The notes: a model not told the origin generated them from the sequence alone. Positions 18,313 to 27,190 are shown, counted from the stretch's first letter. The stretch is 64,000 nucleotides of DNA from Streptacidiphilus albus JL83 (GCF_000744705.1 NZ_JQML01000001.1:7202017-7266016), one strand, 5' to 3'. Made by a program: numbers and translations.

Positions 18313-19281
18313 TCAGCCCTTGCGGTTCTTGATCTCGGTGGTGAGTTGGGGCAGGACGTTGAAGAGGTCGCCGACGACGCCGTAGTCGGCGAGTTCGAAG
18401 ATCGGGGCCTCGGGGTCCTTGTTGACCGCGACGATGGTCTTGGAGGTCTGCATGCCGGCCCGGTGCTGGATCGCGCCGGAGATGCCGTTGGCGATGTAGA
18501 GCTGCGGGGAGACCTGCTTGCCGGTCTGGCCGACCTGGTTGCTGTGCGGGTACCAGCCCGCGTCGACGGCCGCGCGCGAGGCGCCCACCGCGGCGCCCAG
18601 CGAGTCCGCGAGCTCCTCGACCACGCCGAAGCCCTCCGCCGCGCCCACGCCCCGGCCCCCCGAGACCACGATCGCGGCCTCGGTCAGCTCCGGACGCCCC
18701 GAGGACACCCGCGCGGTCCGCGACAGCACCCGGGTCCCGGACGCCGCCGCGGTGAACACCACCTCGACCGGCACGACCGCGCCCGCGCCCGCCACCGCCT
18801 GCGGCGCGGCCGCGTTCGGCTTGACCGTGATCACCGGCACGCCCCGCGAGACCCGCGAGAGCGTGGTGAACGACGCCGCGAACGCCGCCTGCGCGGCCAG
18901 CGGGCCCTGCTCGTCGGCGGTCACGTCGACCGCGTCGGTGATCACACCCGAGCCCAGCCGCAGCGCGAGCCGCGCCGCGACCTCCTTGCCCTCGCCCGAG
19001 GACGTCACCAGCACCGCACCGGGCTGCGCCGCGGCGGCGACCTGCGCCAGCGCGTCGACCTTCGGCACCACCAGGAAGTCCGCGAACTGCGCCGCGTCGG
19101 CGGTGTAGACCTTCTCCGCACCGTACTCGGCCAGCCTGGCGGTCAGCGCGGGGGTGTGCTCGCCGCCGCCGAGCAGGACCGCGGCCGGCTCGCCCAGACG
19201 GCGGGCCACGGTCAGCAGCTCCAGGGTCGGCTTGCGGACGGCACCGTCCGCGTGGTCCACCAGGACCAGGATCTCAGCCAT
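18313..19281 (-). CDS. etfA: Electron transfer flavoprotein subunit alpha
   Basis: A 322-aa ETF alpha (FixB type), which with EtfB accepts electrons from acyl-CoA dehydrogenases and passes them to ETF-quinone oxidoreductase. The N-terminus [23 protein letters not shown] is typical. The C-terminal FAD-binding domain shows [13 protein letters not shown], the [21 protein letters not shown] loop and [30 protein letters not shown]. The start ATG at 19281 lies 63 bp downstream of etfB in the same operon. Confidence 0.95.
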   Translation of the reverse strand: MAEILVLVDHADGAVRKPTLELLTVARRLGEPAAVLLGGGEHTPALTARLAEYGAEKVYTADAAQFADFLVVPKVDALAQVAAAAQPGAVLVTSSGEGKEVAARLALRLGSGVITDAVDVTADEQGPLAAQAAFAASFTTLSRVSRGVPVITVKPNAAAPQAVAGAGAVVPVEVVFTAAASGTRVLSRTARVSSGRPELTEAAIVVSGGRGVGAAEGFGVVEELADSLGAAVGASRAAVDAGWYPHSNQVGQTGKQVSPQLYIANGISGAIQHRAGMQTSKTIVAVNKDPEAPIFELADYGVVGDLFNVLPQLTTEIKNRKG

Positions 19282-19344
19282 GATTCAACGCTCCAGAAAG
19301 ACAGAAGAAGACAGAGGGGTGGGGGTGGGGGTGGCCCGGCGGGG

Positions 19345-20130
19345 TCAGATGAACTTCTGCGCGGCGAGGAACGCGGCCAGCTGCAGGCCGCCCTCGCCCT
19401 CGTCCTTGACGACCGTGCCGGCCGTGCGGGCGGGGCGCGCGGTCGCGGACTGCACCGCGGTCCACGCGCCGGCCAGGCCCACCGCGTCGGCGTCGATGCC
19501 CAGGTCGTCCAGGTCCAGCGACTGCACCGGCTTCTTCTTCGCGGCCATGATGCCCTTGAACGAGGGGTAGCGGGCCTCGCCGGACTGGTCGGTCACCGAC
19601 ACCACTGCCGGCAGCGACGCCTCCACCAGCTCGGTGGCCGCGTCCCCGTCCCGGCGGCCGCGCACCACGCCGCCCTCGACCGTCACCTCGGACAGCAGCG
19701 TGGCCTGCGGCACGCCCAGCCGCTCGGCCAGCAGCGCCGGCACCACGCCCATCGTCCCGTCGGTCGACGCCATCCCGCACACCACCAGGTCGAACCCGGT
19801 CGCCTCCAACGCCTTCGCCAGCACCAGCGAGGTCCCCACCGCGTCACTGCCGTGGATGTCGTCGTCGTTCACGTGCACGGCCCTGTCCGCACCCATCGAC
19901 AACGCCTTGCGCAGCGCGTCCTTCGCGTCGTCCGGGCCCACCGTCAGCACCGTCACCTCCGCGCCCTCGTTCGCCGCCGCGATCCGCAACGCCTGCTCGA
20001 CCCCGTACTCGTCCAACTCCGAGAGGAGCCCGTCCACCGAATCCCGGTCGGTCGTCAGGTCGTCCGCGAAACGCCGCTCACCGGTCGCATCGGGCACGTA
20101 CTTCACACAGACAACGATCCTCAAGCTCAC
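19345..20130 (-). CDS. etfB: Electron transfer flavoprotein subunit beta
   Basis: A 261-aa ETF beta (FixA type). The N-terminus MSLRIVVCVKYVPDATGERRF, the AMP-binding DLVVCGMASTDGTMGVVPALLAERLG and the recognition-loop region YPSFKGIMAAKKKPV are diagnostic. It precedes etfA in the same direction. Two tandem GGCACTGAGTGCC-type operators lie 111-145 bp upstream, shared with the hbd promoter, which suggests joint control of this electron-transfer step and beta-oxidation by a regulator not in the window. Confidence 0.95.
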   Translation of the reverse strand: MSLRIVVCVKYVPDATGERRFADDLTTDRDSVDGLLSELDEYGVEQALRIAAANEGAEVTVLTVGPDDAKDALRKALSMGADRAVHVNDDDIHGSDAVGTSLVLAKALEATGFDLVVCGMASTDGTMGVVPALLAERLGVPQATLLSEVTVEGGVVRGRRDGDAATELVEASLPAVVSVTDQSGEARYPSFKGIMAAKKKPVQSLDLDDLGIDADAVGLAGAWTAVQSATARPARTAGTVVKDEGEGGLQLAAFLAAQKFI

Positions 20131-20240
20131 GGCCTGTCTCCTGAACTGGTACTGATTGGCTGGTCACATCCGGCGCGGCCCCGAAACGACGTGCGCACCC
20201 GAGGGGCATCCGCGCCGTGGCTGGCTACCAGCACTCTAAG

Positions 20241-20275
20241 GGTACTCAGTGCCATTCGTAAAGGCACTGAGTGCC
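20241..20275. promoter_or_regulatory. Tandem operators upstream of etfBA
   Basis: GGTACTCAGTGCC (20241-20253) and GGCACTGAGTGCC (20263-20275), centres 22 bp apart (about two helical turns). The second is identical to the site upstream of hbd. The arrangement suggests cooperative binding of a dimeric (TetR-like) repressor. The rest of the 20,131-20,486 gap shows nothing else I can support. Confidence 0.7.
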
Positions 20276-20486
20276 AATGACTTCTCGGTGCGGTAGCACC
20301 GCAATCCGATCGGCGTTCGACGATCGGTCACTGGCTCCCGGCCCCGGACCGGGTCGACCCGATCGACGTGCTGGAACGCCAGGCCGCGCACCGGGTCCCG
20401 AAACTCCGGCCGACCCGCTACGGCCGAGAGCCGAGTCGGGCTGACGTGCGCCAATCCATCCTGTGACGAACGGCTCTGACGGTGGG

Positions 20487-20744
20487 TCATTCCGCGGGAC
20501 CGTGACCCTCCGGGGACGGGCCCCGCTCCGGTGGGGCCTGTTCGGGCGGGGCCTGCTTCGGCGGGCGTCCGCGCCGGGGGAGTTGGCCCACATTGGCCGG
20601 CAACCGGCCGGCCTGGGACAGTGATTGGCGCAGCAGGTACTCGATCTGTGCGGTGGTGCTGCGCAGTTCGTCACCGGCCCAGCGGGCCAGCGCGTCATGG
20701 ACGGCGGGGTCCAGGCGCAGCAGGATCTGCTTCCGTTCACTCAT
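20487..20744 (-). CDS. Ribbon-helix-helix (Arc/HicB-type) DNA-binding protein
   Basis: An 85-aa protein with an N-terminal ribbon-helix-helix fold ([38 protein letters not shown], residues 4-41) and a Pro-rich, low-complexity tail ([16 protein letters not shown]). It lies 18 bp downstream of the SPFH gene, a frequent pairing in Streptomyces, and may autoregulate that operon. No toxin partner is visible, so a toxin-antitoxin role is not claimed. Confidence 0.75.
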   Translation of the reverse strand: MSERKQILLRLDPAVHDALARWAGDELRSTTAQIEYLLRQSLSQAGRLPANVGQLPRRGRPPKQAPPEQAPPERGPSPEGHGPAE

Positions 20745-20762
20745 CGGCGGATCCGGCCGCTG

Positions 20763-21656
20763 CTACTGGTAGAGGGTGCCGGTGTTGACCACCGGCTGGG
20801 TGGCCTGTTCGCTGCAGAGCACCACGAGCAGGTTGCTGACCATCACGGCCTTGCGCTCCTCGTCGAGGTCGACGATCCCTTCCTCGCTCAGCGAGTCCAG
20901 CGCCTGGCGCACCATGCCGACCGCGCCCTGCACCAGCCGCTGCCGGGCGGCGACGATCGCGTCCGCCTGCTGGCGGCGCAGCATCACCTGGGCGATCTCC
21001 GGCGCGTAGGAGAGTCGGGTGATCCGGGACTCGACCACGCTGATGCCGGCCAGGGCGACCCGGGCGCCGATTTCCGCCGAGAGCCGTGCGGTGATCTCGT
21101 CGGCGTGCTGCCGGAGCGAGATCCGGCCCTCGGTGCGGGCGTCGTAGGGGTAGCTGGTGGCGATGTGCCGGACGGCGGTCTCGGCCTGGATCCCGACGAA
21201 CTGCACGAAGTCGTCGACCGAGTAGACGGCGTTCGCGGTGTCCTCGACCTGCCAGACCACCACGGCCGCGATCTCGACCGGATTGCCGTCGGCGTCGTTC
21301 ACCTTGAGCGTCGCGGTCTCGTGGTTGCGCACCCGGGTGGAGACCTTCCGGCGCAGGGTGAAGGGGTTCACCCAGCGGAGTCCGGTGGTCCGCACCGTCC
21401 CGGTGTAGCGGCCGAACAGGGCGACGACCCGGGCCTGCCCGGGGGCGACCGGGGTGAGCCCGATCAGCAGCAGCGCGCCGACCACCACCAGTACGGCGCT
21501 CAGCCAGTTGTTCGAGCTGCGGAGGTCCACGCCCCAGGCGATCGACGCCAGCCCGAGGGCGAGCGGCGCCCAGCCCGGGATGTTGGCCGCGGCCCTCTCG
21601 TCGATCGGTGCCTCCGGCATCCGGACCTGTGCCGCCCGGCCGAGATCTGTACTCAT
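20763..21656 (-). CDS. SPFH/Band 7 (stomatin-prohibitin-like) membrane protein
   Basis: A 297-aa protein with two hydrophobic segments near the N-terminus (about residues 28-42 and 50-67, [21 protein letters not shown]), then an SPFH domain: [50 protein letters not shown], and a helical tail with [20 protein letters not shown]. These scaffold-type proteins organise membrane microdomains. It is followed closely by the ribbon-helix-helix gene. An unusually AT-rich stretch just upstream probably holds its promoter. Confidence 0.88.
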   Translation of the reverse strand: MSTDLGRAAQVRMPEAPIDERAAANIPGWAPLALGLASIAWGVDLRSSNNWLSAVLVVVGALLLIGLTPVAPGQARVVALFGRYTGTVRTTGLRWVNPFTLRRKVSTRVRNHETATLKVNDADGNPVEIAAVVVWQVEDTANAVYSVDDFVQFVGIQAETAVRHIATSYPYDARTEGRISLRQHADEITARLSAEIGARVALAGISVVESRITRLSYAPEIAQVMLRRQQADAIVAARQRLVQGAVGMVRQALDSLSEEGIVDLDEERKAVMVSNLLVVLCSEQATQPVVNTGTLYQ

Positions 21657-21691
21657 CGCAGCGCCTCCTCGGGGTTCTCCGACCCTCGGGA

Positions 21692-21720
21692 AAACTCTAG
21701 CATTTATATATCACTTTATG
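21692..21720 (-). promoter_or_regulatory. AT-rich promoter-like segment upstream of the SPFH gene
   Basis: On the minus strand the segment reads AAAGTGATATATAAATGC, strikingly AT-rich in a GC-rich genome and 40-60 bp upstream of the SPFH start. It could be the -10 region or a regulator site; the exact assignment is uncertain. Confidence 0.4.
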
Positions 21721-21742
21721 GAGGGGTGCTGCGGCGACGACA

Positions 21743-21782
21743 GTGGCCCCGGACCGCCCGGCGAGGGGCGGTACGGGGCCAC
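21743..21782 (-). terminator. Terminator hairpin downstream of the DUF5997 gene
   Basis: 17-bp stem GTGGCCCCGGACCGCCC / GGGCGGTACGGGGCCAC with one mismatch and a 6-nt loop, 27 bp after the DUF5997 stop. Confidence 0.65.
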
Positions 21783-21809
21783 GGCGGAACTGGACGGACC
21801 AGGACCGGA

Positions 21810-22229
21810 TCACTTCGCCGGTCGGTTGGTGGCGGCCCGCTTCGCCGCTTCCTGCTTGTTCTTCTCCTTGATCCGCACCGCTTCCTTGCGGACCTCCGAC
21901 TGGGTGGCGCGCTCCTGGCGGAGCCAGGCCGGGTCCTCCGCCTTGATCGCCTCGATCTGCTCGGTGGTCAGCGCATCCTGGACGCCGCCCCGGGCCAGTC
22001 CGGAGATGGAGACACCGAGCTTCTCCGCGACGACCGGCCGCGGGTGCGGGCCGTTGCGCCGCAGGTCCGCCAGCCACTGCGGCGGGTCGAGCTGCAGGGC
22101 GTTGAGTTCATCGCGGGAGACGACACCCTCTTGGAATTCGGCAGGAGTGGACTGGAGGTGGATCCCCAGTTTCTTGGCCGCGGTCGCGGGCTTCATCGTC
22201 TGGGTGGTCTTCGGCTTGGGCGTCGTCAT
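21810..22229 (-). CDS. DUF5997 family protein
   Basis: A 139-aa basic, charged protein of the actinobacterial DUF5997 family (MKPATAAKKLGIHLQSTPAEFQEGVVSRDELNAL...PPQWLADLRRNGPHPRPVVAEKLGVSISGLARGG). Its function is unknown. The C-terminus is a Lys/Arg/Ala-rich helix (VRIKEKNKQEAAKRA). It is divergently paired with the LysR-like binding-domain gene, an arrangement that recurs in Streptomyces and implies a shared role. ATG 22229 is chosen; GTG 22247 is possible. Confidence 0.78.
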   Translation of the reverse strand: MTTPKPKTTQTMKPATAAKKLGIHLQSTPAEFQEGVVSRDELNALQLDPPQWLADLRRNGPHPRPVVAEKLGVSISGLARGGVQDALTTEQIEAIKAEDPAWLRQERATQSEVRKEAVRIKEKNKQEAAKRAATNRPAK

Positions 22230-22287
22230 GATGTCAAGGGTATCCACCGAAAGCGCCCGCCCTGATCACGGCCGGTAGCCTGGCTCC

Positions 22288-23112
22288 GTGACAGACTCGC
22301 AGGCGACCTCCTCGTTCCGGCTCGCATTCGTTCCCGGGGTGACCCCGAGCAAGTGGGTCGGCGTCTGGCGCGAACGGCTGCCGGACGTCCCGCTCACGCT
22401 GCTCCCGCTCCCCGCCGCCGAGGGTTCGCGCACCCTGCGCGAGGGCGAGGCGGACGCCGGACTGCTCCGGCTCCCGGTCGACCGGAGCACGCTGAGCGCC
22501 ATCCCGCTCTACATCGAGACCACGGTCGTCCTGGTCCCCAAGGAGCACCGGCTGACCGAGTCCGCCGAGGTGACCTTGGCCGACCTGGCCGAGGAGATCG
22601 TGCTGGACCCGCTGGACGACGTCCTGGACTGGGAGGGCGGAGCGGGTCGCCCCGGGACGCCCGCCAAGTACCGCCCCGCCACCACCGGGGACGCCGTCGA
22701 GCTGGTGGCCGCAGGGATCGGCGTCCTGATCGCGCCGCAGTCGCTGGCCCGGCTGCACCACCGTCGGGACGTGGCCTACCGCCCGCTCACCGACGCCCCG
22801 CAGTCGCAGGTGGCCCTCGCCTGGCCGGAGGACCGGACGACGGACCTGGTGGAGGAGTTCATCGGGATCGTCCGGGGCCGGACGGTCAACAGCACGCGCG
22901 GCCGGGGGGAGACCCCGCCGCAGCCGAAGAAGCAGCGCGCGGCGGACAAGGCTCGGCAGAAGGGTCAGCAGCAGGGTGCGGCCAAGGGCGCAGGCAAGGG
23001 CGCCGCAGCCGCCAAGGCCGGCAGCGGGCGCACCCGCAGCGGGACCGCCAAGCCGAAGCCGAAGTCCGGTACCGGCAGCGGGAAGAGCTCGAAGCCGCGC
23101 CGCCGCTCCTGA
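22288..23112 (+). CDS. LysR substrate-binding-domain protein lacking a DNA-binding domain
   Basis: A 274-aa protein that begins directly with the periplasmic-binding-like effector fold of LysR regulators (FRLAFVPGVTPSKWVGVWRERLP ... LREGEADAGLLRLPVD ... VTLADLAEEIVLDPLD ... ELVAAGIGVLIAPQSLARL). No N-terminal winged helix-turn-helix precedes it. About 60 C-terminal residues are low-complexity Lys/Gly/Ala/Ser, strongly basic. It may sense a ligand through a protein partner, perhaps the adjacent DUF5997 product, or bind nucleic acid through the basic tail; both are inference. GTG start at 22288. Confidence 0.78.
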   Translation: MTDSQATSSFRLAFVPGVTPSKWVGVWRERLPDVPLTLLPLPAAEGSRTLREGEADAGLLRLPVDRSTLSAIPLYIETTVVLVPKEHRLTESAEVTLADLAEEIVLDPLDDVLDWEGGAGRPGTPAKYRPATTGDAVELVAAGIGVLIAPQSLARLHHRRDVAYRPLTDAPQSQVALAWPEDRTTDLVEEFIGIVRGRTVNSTRGRGETPPQPKKQRAADKARQKGQQQGAAKGAGKGAAAAKAGSGRTRSGTAKPKPKSGTGSGKSSKPRRRS

Positions 23113-23153
23113 GCACGGCCCACCGCCGCGACGGCTGCGCCGCCGCCCGTCCC

Positions 23154-23286
23154 CGCTGACCGCGCCGCTGACCGCGCCGCTGACCGCGCCGCTGACCGCC
23201 CCGCTGACCGCCCCGCTGACAGCGCCGCCGACCGCGCCGCGTCGTTCGTCGCCCCGCCCGTTGCCCCGCCCGTCGCCCCGCCCTTT
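23154..23286. repeat. Two adjacent 12-bp tandem repeat arrays
   Basis: Seven 12-bp units of CGCTGACCGCGC type (23154-23237, last ones diverged), then after 13 bp three units of GCCCCGCCCGTT type (23251-23286). They fill most of the 309-bp gap before the channel gene; no other feature is seen there. Confidence 0.8.
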
Positions 23287-23421
23287 GCCTTGCCCGGCTC
23301 CCGCCTGCCGCCTGCCGCGCGCGCCGACGGTCGGCGGCCGACACTGGAACAACGCTGTCGGCCGCTGACGGAGGACCGCCGCGAAAGAACCGCAGCAAGA
23401 AGGACCGCCGGGGAGGAACCC

Positions 23422-24480
23422 GTGCGACTGCCAGGCCGAGGGGGCCGTCCCCGGGGTGTCTCGGCCGCGCTCCGGGACGCCAACGGCGACCGGACCCGCT
23501 GGGAGCGGCTGCTCGGACGGTTCCGGCTGCCGGTCCTGCTGGTCACCGTGGCGCTGCTGTACGGCACCCTCGGCTACTGGTTGATCGAGGGCCAGAGCCT
23601 GCTCGACGCCCTCTACACCACGGTGCTCACCCTCAGCACCGTCGGTGTCGGCACCGGACCCGCGCCCGGCCCCGGCGGCAAGGTCTTCACGATCTCGCTG
23701 ATCTTCTTCGGGGTGGTGGCCCTGTTCACCGCGATCGGGGTCGGAGCCGAGGTCGTCGCCTCCGGGGAACTGGGACGCTGGATGCGGAGGAGCCGAATGG
23801 ACCGCAGCGTGGACCATCTCAGCGGGCACTACGTGATCTGCGCCTACGGGCGGGTCGGCCGCGCGGTCGTGGCCGAGCTGCGCCGCCAGGGCCGGCCCGG
23901 CGTGGTGATCGAGTCCAAGCCGGAACTGGCCGAGGTGCTGGAGGAGCACGGAGTGCTGCACCTCGGGGGCGACGCGACCGACGAGCAGGTTCTCCGCCGG
24001 GCCGGCATCGAGCGCGCCACGGGACTGGTGTGCGCGGTGGACTCCGACGCGGCGAACGTCTTCATCACCCTCACCGCCCGGGCGCTCAACCCCGACCTGC
24101 GGATCATCGCCAGGGCTGCGGAGAGTGCGTCGGTCGACAAGCTGATGCGGGCCGGCGCCGACGAGGTGGTCTCGCCCTACGGCCTGAGCGGCCGCCGGAT
24201 GGCGCTGCTCGCCCTCCAGCCCTCGGTGCTGGAGGTACTGGACCTGCTGGACCTGGGTCCCGGCATCCGGCTGGAGGAGGTGGTGGTGCGCCCCGGCTCC
24301 CGGCTGGACGGCCTGACCGTGCTGGAGGCCCGGACCCGCTTCGCCGGGGTGGCCATCCTGGCCGTGCGCGAGCCGGGGCGCGAGGTCGACGCCAACCCCG
24401 ACCCGCACCTCCGGCTCACCTCCGGACACCTCATCGTCGTCCTCGGCCCCGACACCATCCTGAACCGGATGGCCGACTGA
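23422..24480 (+). CDS. Two-helix potassium channel with RCK (TrkA-N/TrkA-C) domains
   Basis: A 352-aa channel subunit. The first helix is RLPVLLVTVALLYGTLGYWLIEG (about residues 32-54), then a pore loop TTVLTLSTVGVGTG and a second helix (FTISLIFFGVVALFTAIGVGAEV). A cytosolic RCK domain follows (HYVICAYGRVGRAVVAELRRQG, Rossmann fold with GxGxxG-like AYGRVG) and a TrkA-C domain at the end. The selectivity filter reads TVGVG where most K+ channels have TVGYG, so selectivity may differ. I start at GTG 23422, preceded by GGGGAGG; the frame opens at 23290 through the repeat array. Confidence 0.85.
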   Translation: MRLPGRGGRPRGVSAALRDANGDRTRWERLLGRFRLPVLLVTVALLYGTLGYWLIEGQSLLDALYTTVLTLSTVGVGTGPAPGPGGKVFTISLIFFGVVALFTAIGVGAEVVASGELGRWMRRSRMDRSVDHLSGHYVICAYGRVGRAVVAELRRQGRPGVVIESKPELAEVLEEHGVLHLGGDATDEQVLRRAGIERATGLVCAVDSDAANVFITLTARALNPDLRIIARAAESASVDKLMRAGADEVVSPYGLSGRRMALLALQPSVLEVLDLLDLGPGIRLEEVVVRPGSRLDGLTVLEARTRFAGVAILAVREPGREVDANPDPHLRLTSGHLIVVLGPDTILNRMAD

Positions 24481-24532
24481 GCTCCAGGGACACCGCGCAG
24501 CGGGGGAGCGGGCGAAGCGAGGAGGACCTCCG

Positions 24533-25459
24533 TCAGCCGAGCGGAACCACTGCCGAGCGCGACGGGACGGCGTCGAGCGCGGCCAGCGTCGGTCCGTCGA
24601 ACGCGATCGTGCCGGCGGCGACGTTCGCGGCGAGGTGCTCGGGGTCGGCGGTGCCCGGGATGAGCAGCACGTTCGGGGCGTGCTGCAGCAGCCAGGCCAG
24701 GCCGACCTGCGAGGGCGTGCTGCCCAGGGACTGCGCCGCCGAGTGGACGGCAGGCTCGTCGGTCACCTTCGGCATGGCGGGGAACGCGCCGCCGAGCGGG
24801 AAGTACGGCACCCAGGCGATCCCCTCGGCGACGCAGAGCGTGAGCAGGTCCTCGTCCTCGCGCGCCACCAGGCTGTACGCGTTCTGCACGCAGACGATGC
24901 CGGCCGGGATCGCCCGGCGAAGCCCGTCCAGGGTGACGCTGCTCAGCCCGATCGCGCCGACACTTCCCTCGTCGCGCATCGCGGTCAGCACCGCGAGCTG
25001 GTCGTCGAGGTCGACGATCTGGTCGCCTTCGGCCCGAAGTCCGGGCCCGGCGTCGAGACGGCGCAGGTTCACCACCGGGACCTGGTCGACGCCGAGGCTG
25101 CGGAGGTTGTCCTCGACGCTCGCCCGAAGCTCCTCGGGCCGCTGCGCGGGGCGCAGCGGGATGGGCTGGCCCGGGTTGGGGGTGGCTCCTACCTTGCTCA
25201 CGACGAGCACGCCGTCCTCGGGGCGGAACGCCTCGCGGATCAGCTCGTTGACGAAGCCGTCGCCGTAGAACTGGGCGGTGTCGACGTGGTCGACGCCCAG
25301 CTCGACCGCACGGCGCAGCAGCGCGACGGCGGCGGGCCGGTCGCTGCGCAGGCGTTCGAGCTGCATGGCGCCGTACCCGACGCGGGAGACGGTCCGGCCG
25401 GCGAGGGGGCCGGGGCCGCCGGGGCGGCGGACTCCGGTGGCGGTGGTGTCGGTAGACAT
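24533..25459 (-). CDS. Aldo/keto reductase
   Basis: A 308-aa NADPH-dependent TIM-barrel oxidoreductase. Catalytic residues are visible in VDHVDTAQFYGDGFVNELIREA (Asp and Tyr) and VVSKVGATP (Lys). The cofactor end includes GIVCVQNAYSLVAREDEDLL and SLGSTPSQVGLAWLLQHAPNVLLIPGTADPEHLAANVAA. The substrate is unknown. It is divergent from a TetR-type regulator, with two matching palindromes in the gap, so it is probably repressed by that neighbour and induced by a small electrophile or carbonyl compound. Confidence 0.9.
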   Translation of the reverse strand: MSTDTTATGVRRPGGPGPLAGRTVSRVGYGAMQLERLRSDRPAAVALLRRAVELGVDHVDTAQFYGDGFVNELIREAFRPEDGVLVVSKVGATPNPGQPIPLRPAQRPEELRASVEDNLRSLGVDQVPVVNLRRLDAGPGLRAEGDQIVDLDDQLAVLTAMRDEGSVGAIGLSSVTLDGLRRAIPAGIVCVQNAYSLVAREDEDLLTLCVAEGIAWVPYFPLGGAFPAMPKVTDEPAVHSAAQSLGSTPSQVGLAWLLQHAPNVLLIPGTADPEHLAANVAAGTIAFDGPTLAALDAVPSRSAVVPLG

Positions 25460-25492
25460 GAGTGAACTCCTGTCCTGTGGGATGATGACACA

Positions 25493-25543
25493 AGCGGAGG
25501 AGCCTCCGCTCAGTCGAATGTAACACTACCGGAGGTACCTCCG
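25493..25543. promoter_or_regulatory. Two CGGAGG-NN-CCTCCG operators in the AKR/TetR divergent promoter
   Basis: AGCGGAGGAGCCTCCGCT (25493-25510) and CGGAGGTACCTCCG (25530-25543) share the consensus CGGAGG-2-CCTCCG. The second is a perfect palindrome that also contains the regulator's ribosome binding site (GGAGGT, 25531-25536), 9 bp before its TTG start. Confidence 0.75.
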
Positions 25544-25545
25544 TT

Positions 25546-26175
25546 TTGAGTCCGGAGCCCACACCCCCTGGCGTCCGCACGGAACGCCCGCTCCGTGCCG
25601 ACGCGCGGCGCAACCGCGAGAAGCTGGTCGCCGTCGCCCAGGCGGCCTTCGCCGCCGCGGACGACTCCGTCCCGCTGGAGGACATCGCCCGCGAGGCCGG
25701 GGTCGGCATCGGCACCCTGTATCGGCACTTTCCGACCCGGGAGGCGCTGGTCGAGGCCGTCTACGCCGCCGAGCTCGACGACATCACCAAGAGCGCCCCC
25801 GCCCTGCTCGACGAGTACCCGCCCGATGTCGCGCTCCGGGCATGGCTGGACCGCTATGCGCAGTTCGTCGCGATGAAGCGCGGGATGATCGACACCCTCC
25901 GGGCTGGTTGGGCCTCCGGACGGATGGCGACACCGACCACCCGTGAGCGCATCACCGGTGCGATCGGGACGATCCTCACGGCCGGGGCGAGCGCGGGCTC
26001 GCTCCGCCCCGACGTCGACCCGGACGACGTCACCGCGATCCTGCTCGGCGTGTTCCTGTCCACGGCGGCCAACAACGCCTCGGAGGGTGCCACTTGGCGC
26101 GGCGGCGACTCGGGGCAGACCGGCCGCATGCTCGACCTCGTCGTCGACGCCCTGCGCCCCAGGACCCACGCGTAG
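25546..26175 (+). CDS. TetR/AcrR-family transcriptional regulator
   Basis: A 209-aa regulator. The N-terminal TetR helix-turn-helix is RNREKLVAVAQAAFAAADDSVPLEDIAREAGVGIGTLYRHF (about residues 21-61), and the ligand-binding domain follows. The only start compatible with the ribosome site is TTG 25546, since an in-frame ATG is immediately stopped. It is transcribed divergently from the aldo/keto reductase. Two near-identical palindromes in the gap make it a local repressor of both genes, and binding over its own ribosome site would give tight autoregulation. Confidence 0.88.
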   Translation: MSPEPTPPGVRTERPLRADARRNREKLVAVAQAAFAAADDSVPLEDIAREAGVGIGTLYRHFPTREALVEAVYAAELDDITKSAPALLDEYPPDVALRAWLDRYAQFVAMKRGMIDTLRAGWASGRMATPTTRERITGAIGTILTAGASAGSLRPDVDPDDVTAILLGVFLSTAANNASEGATWRGGDSGQTGRMLDLVVDALRPRTHA

Positions 26176-26248
26176 CGCTCCGGCCGCCCGCAGCGCCACC
26201 CGCGCTGTCCCGGGTCGCGCTGCCCGGGGCCTGCGGCCCCGCCCGCGC

Positions 26249-27190
26249 TCAGCCCTCTGCGCTGCCCCGGCGCGCGCTGTCCCGGTCCGCGCCGTGTTCC
26301 GCGCCCTCCTGCTCGTCCCGTTCTGCCGCCTCGGCCGGCGGTCGCATCGCCCAGCGGATGCCGCGCACCACGGCGCCACCGGCGAGCGGAGCCCCGAGGG
26401 ATTCGAGAGGCAGGCGCGGCAGGGCCAGCGGCGTCCGCGCCCAGCCCGGCAGCAGGTTCACCGCCGCCGCGCAGAGCGCGGCGTACGGGGGCCTGGCGGC
26501 GAGCGGCAGTGGCGGGTGCAGCAGCAGGAAGCGCGCGGCCTCGCGCGAGGCCGGTGTGGCCCGCAGTTCGCCCCGGTACCCGTCGAGCCGTGCGGTCAGC
26601 TCCGCGACGCTGCGCGGGGCGCGCACCACCCCCAGCGCCTCGCCGATCCGCGCGGTGTCACGGACGTAGCCGTCGCACCCTGCGGCGTCCAACGGGTTGG
26701 CCCCGTAGCGCTGGTGGGATCGGAGGAAGCTGTCCACCTCCGCGAGGTGGACCCACTCCAGCAGATGCGGGTCGCCGGCGTCGTAGGGCTCTCCGTCGTC
26801 GGTGGTCCCGCGGACGCGGCCGTGCACCGCGTGCACTCGGTCGACGGCCGCCTGGGCGTCGTCGGCAGTGCCGAACGTGGTGACGGCGAGGAAGGTGCTG
26901 GTCCGCTGCAGGCGGCCCCAGGGGTCGCCCTGGTAGCCGGAGTGTGCGGCGACCGCGGCCATGGCCAGCGGGTGCAGCGACTGCAGCAGCAACGCGGCGA
27001 TCCCGCCGACGAACATGGACGCGTCGGCGTGGACCGTACGGATCGGCCGCTCGGGGCCGAACCAGCGGGGCCCCGGCGTCCTGTGGATCCGGTGCTGCGT
27101 GGCAGAGCGGTCCGGTCCGGCCACCCGGCTGAAGAGGGCTTCGGCCAGCCTTCGCCGCAACACGTCCGTCGCCATCCCGACCCGGTCCAT
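26249..27190 (-). CDS. MpaB-type oxygenase (DUF2236) family protein
   Basis: A 313-aa member of the DUF2236/oxygenase-MpaB family (related to the latex-clearing protein Lcp), heme-binding enzymes with mostly helical folds. Family features are ADASMFVGGIAALLLQSLHPLAMAAVAAHS (the conserved G...LLQSLHP motif), GRLQRTSTFLAVTTFG, DPHLLEWVHLAEVDSFLRSHQRYG with the conserved H/D residues, and LPGWARTPLALPRLP. The C-terminus is charged. ATG 27190 follows a GGGGG ribosome site; the frame is open to 27262. The reaction is unknown for this copy. Confidence 0.82.
   Translation of the reverse strand: MDRVGMATDVLRRRLAEALFSRVAGPDRSATQHRIHRTPGPRWFGPERPIRTVHADASMFVGGIAALLLQSLHPLAMAAVAAHSGYQGDPWGRLQRTSTFLAVTTFGTADDAQAAVDRVHAVHGRVRGTTDDGEPYDAGDPHLLEWVHLAEVDSFLRSHQRYGANPLDAAGCDGYVRDTARIGEALGVVRAPRSVAELTARLDGYRGELRATPASREAARFLLLHPPLPLAARPPYAALCAAAVNLLPGWARTPLALPRLPLESLGAPLAGGAVVRGIRWAMRPPAEAAERDEQEGAEHGADRDSARRGSAEG

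Noticed and set aside
20487..20744. Antitoxin of a toxin-antitoxin pair
   Set aside because: The ribbon-helix-helix protein has no toxin neighbour; the adjacent gene is an SPFH protein.
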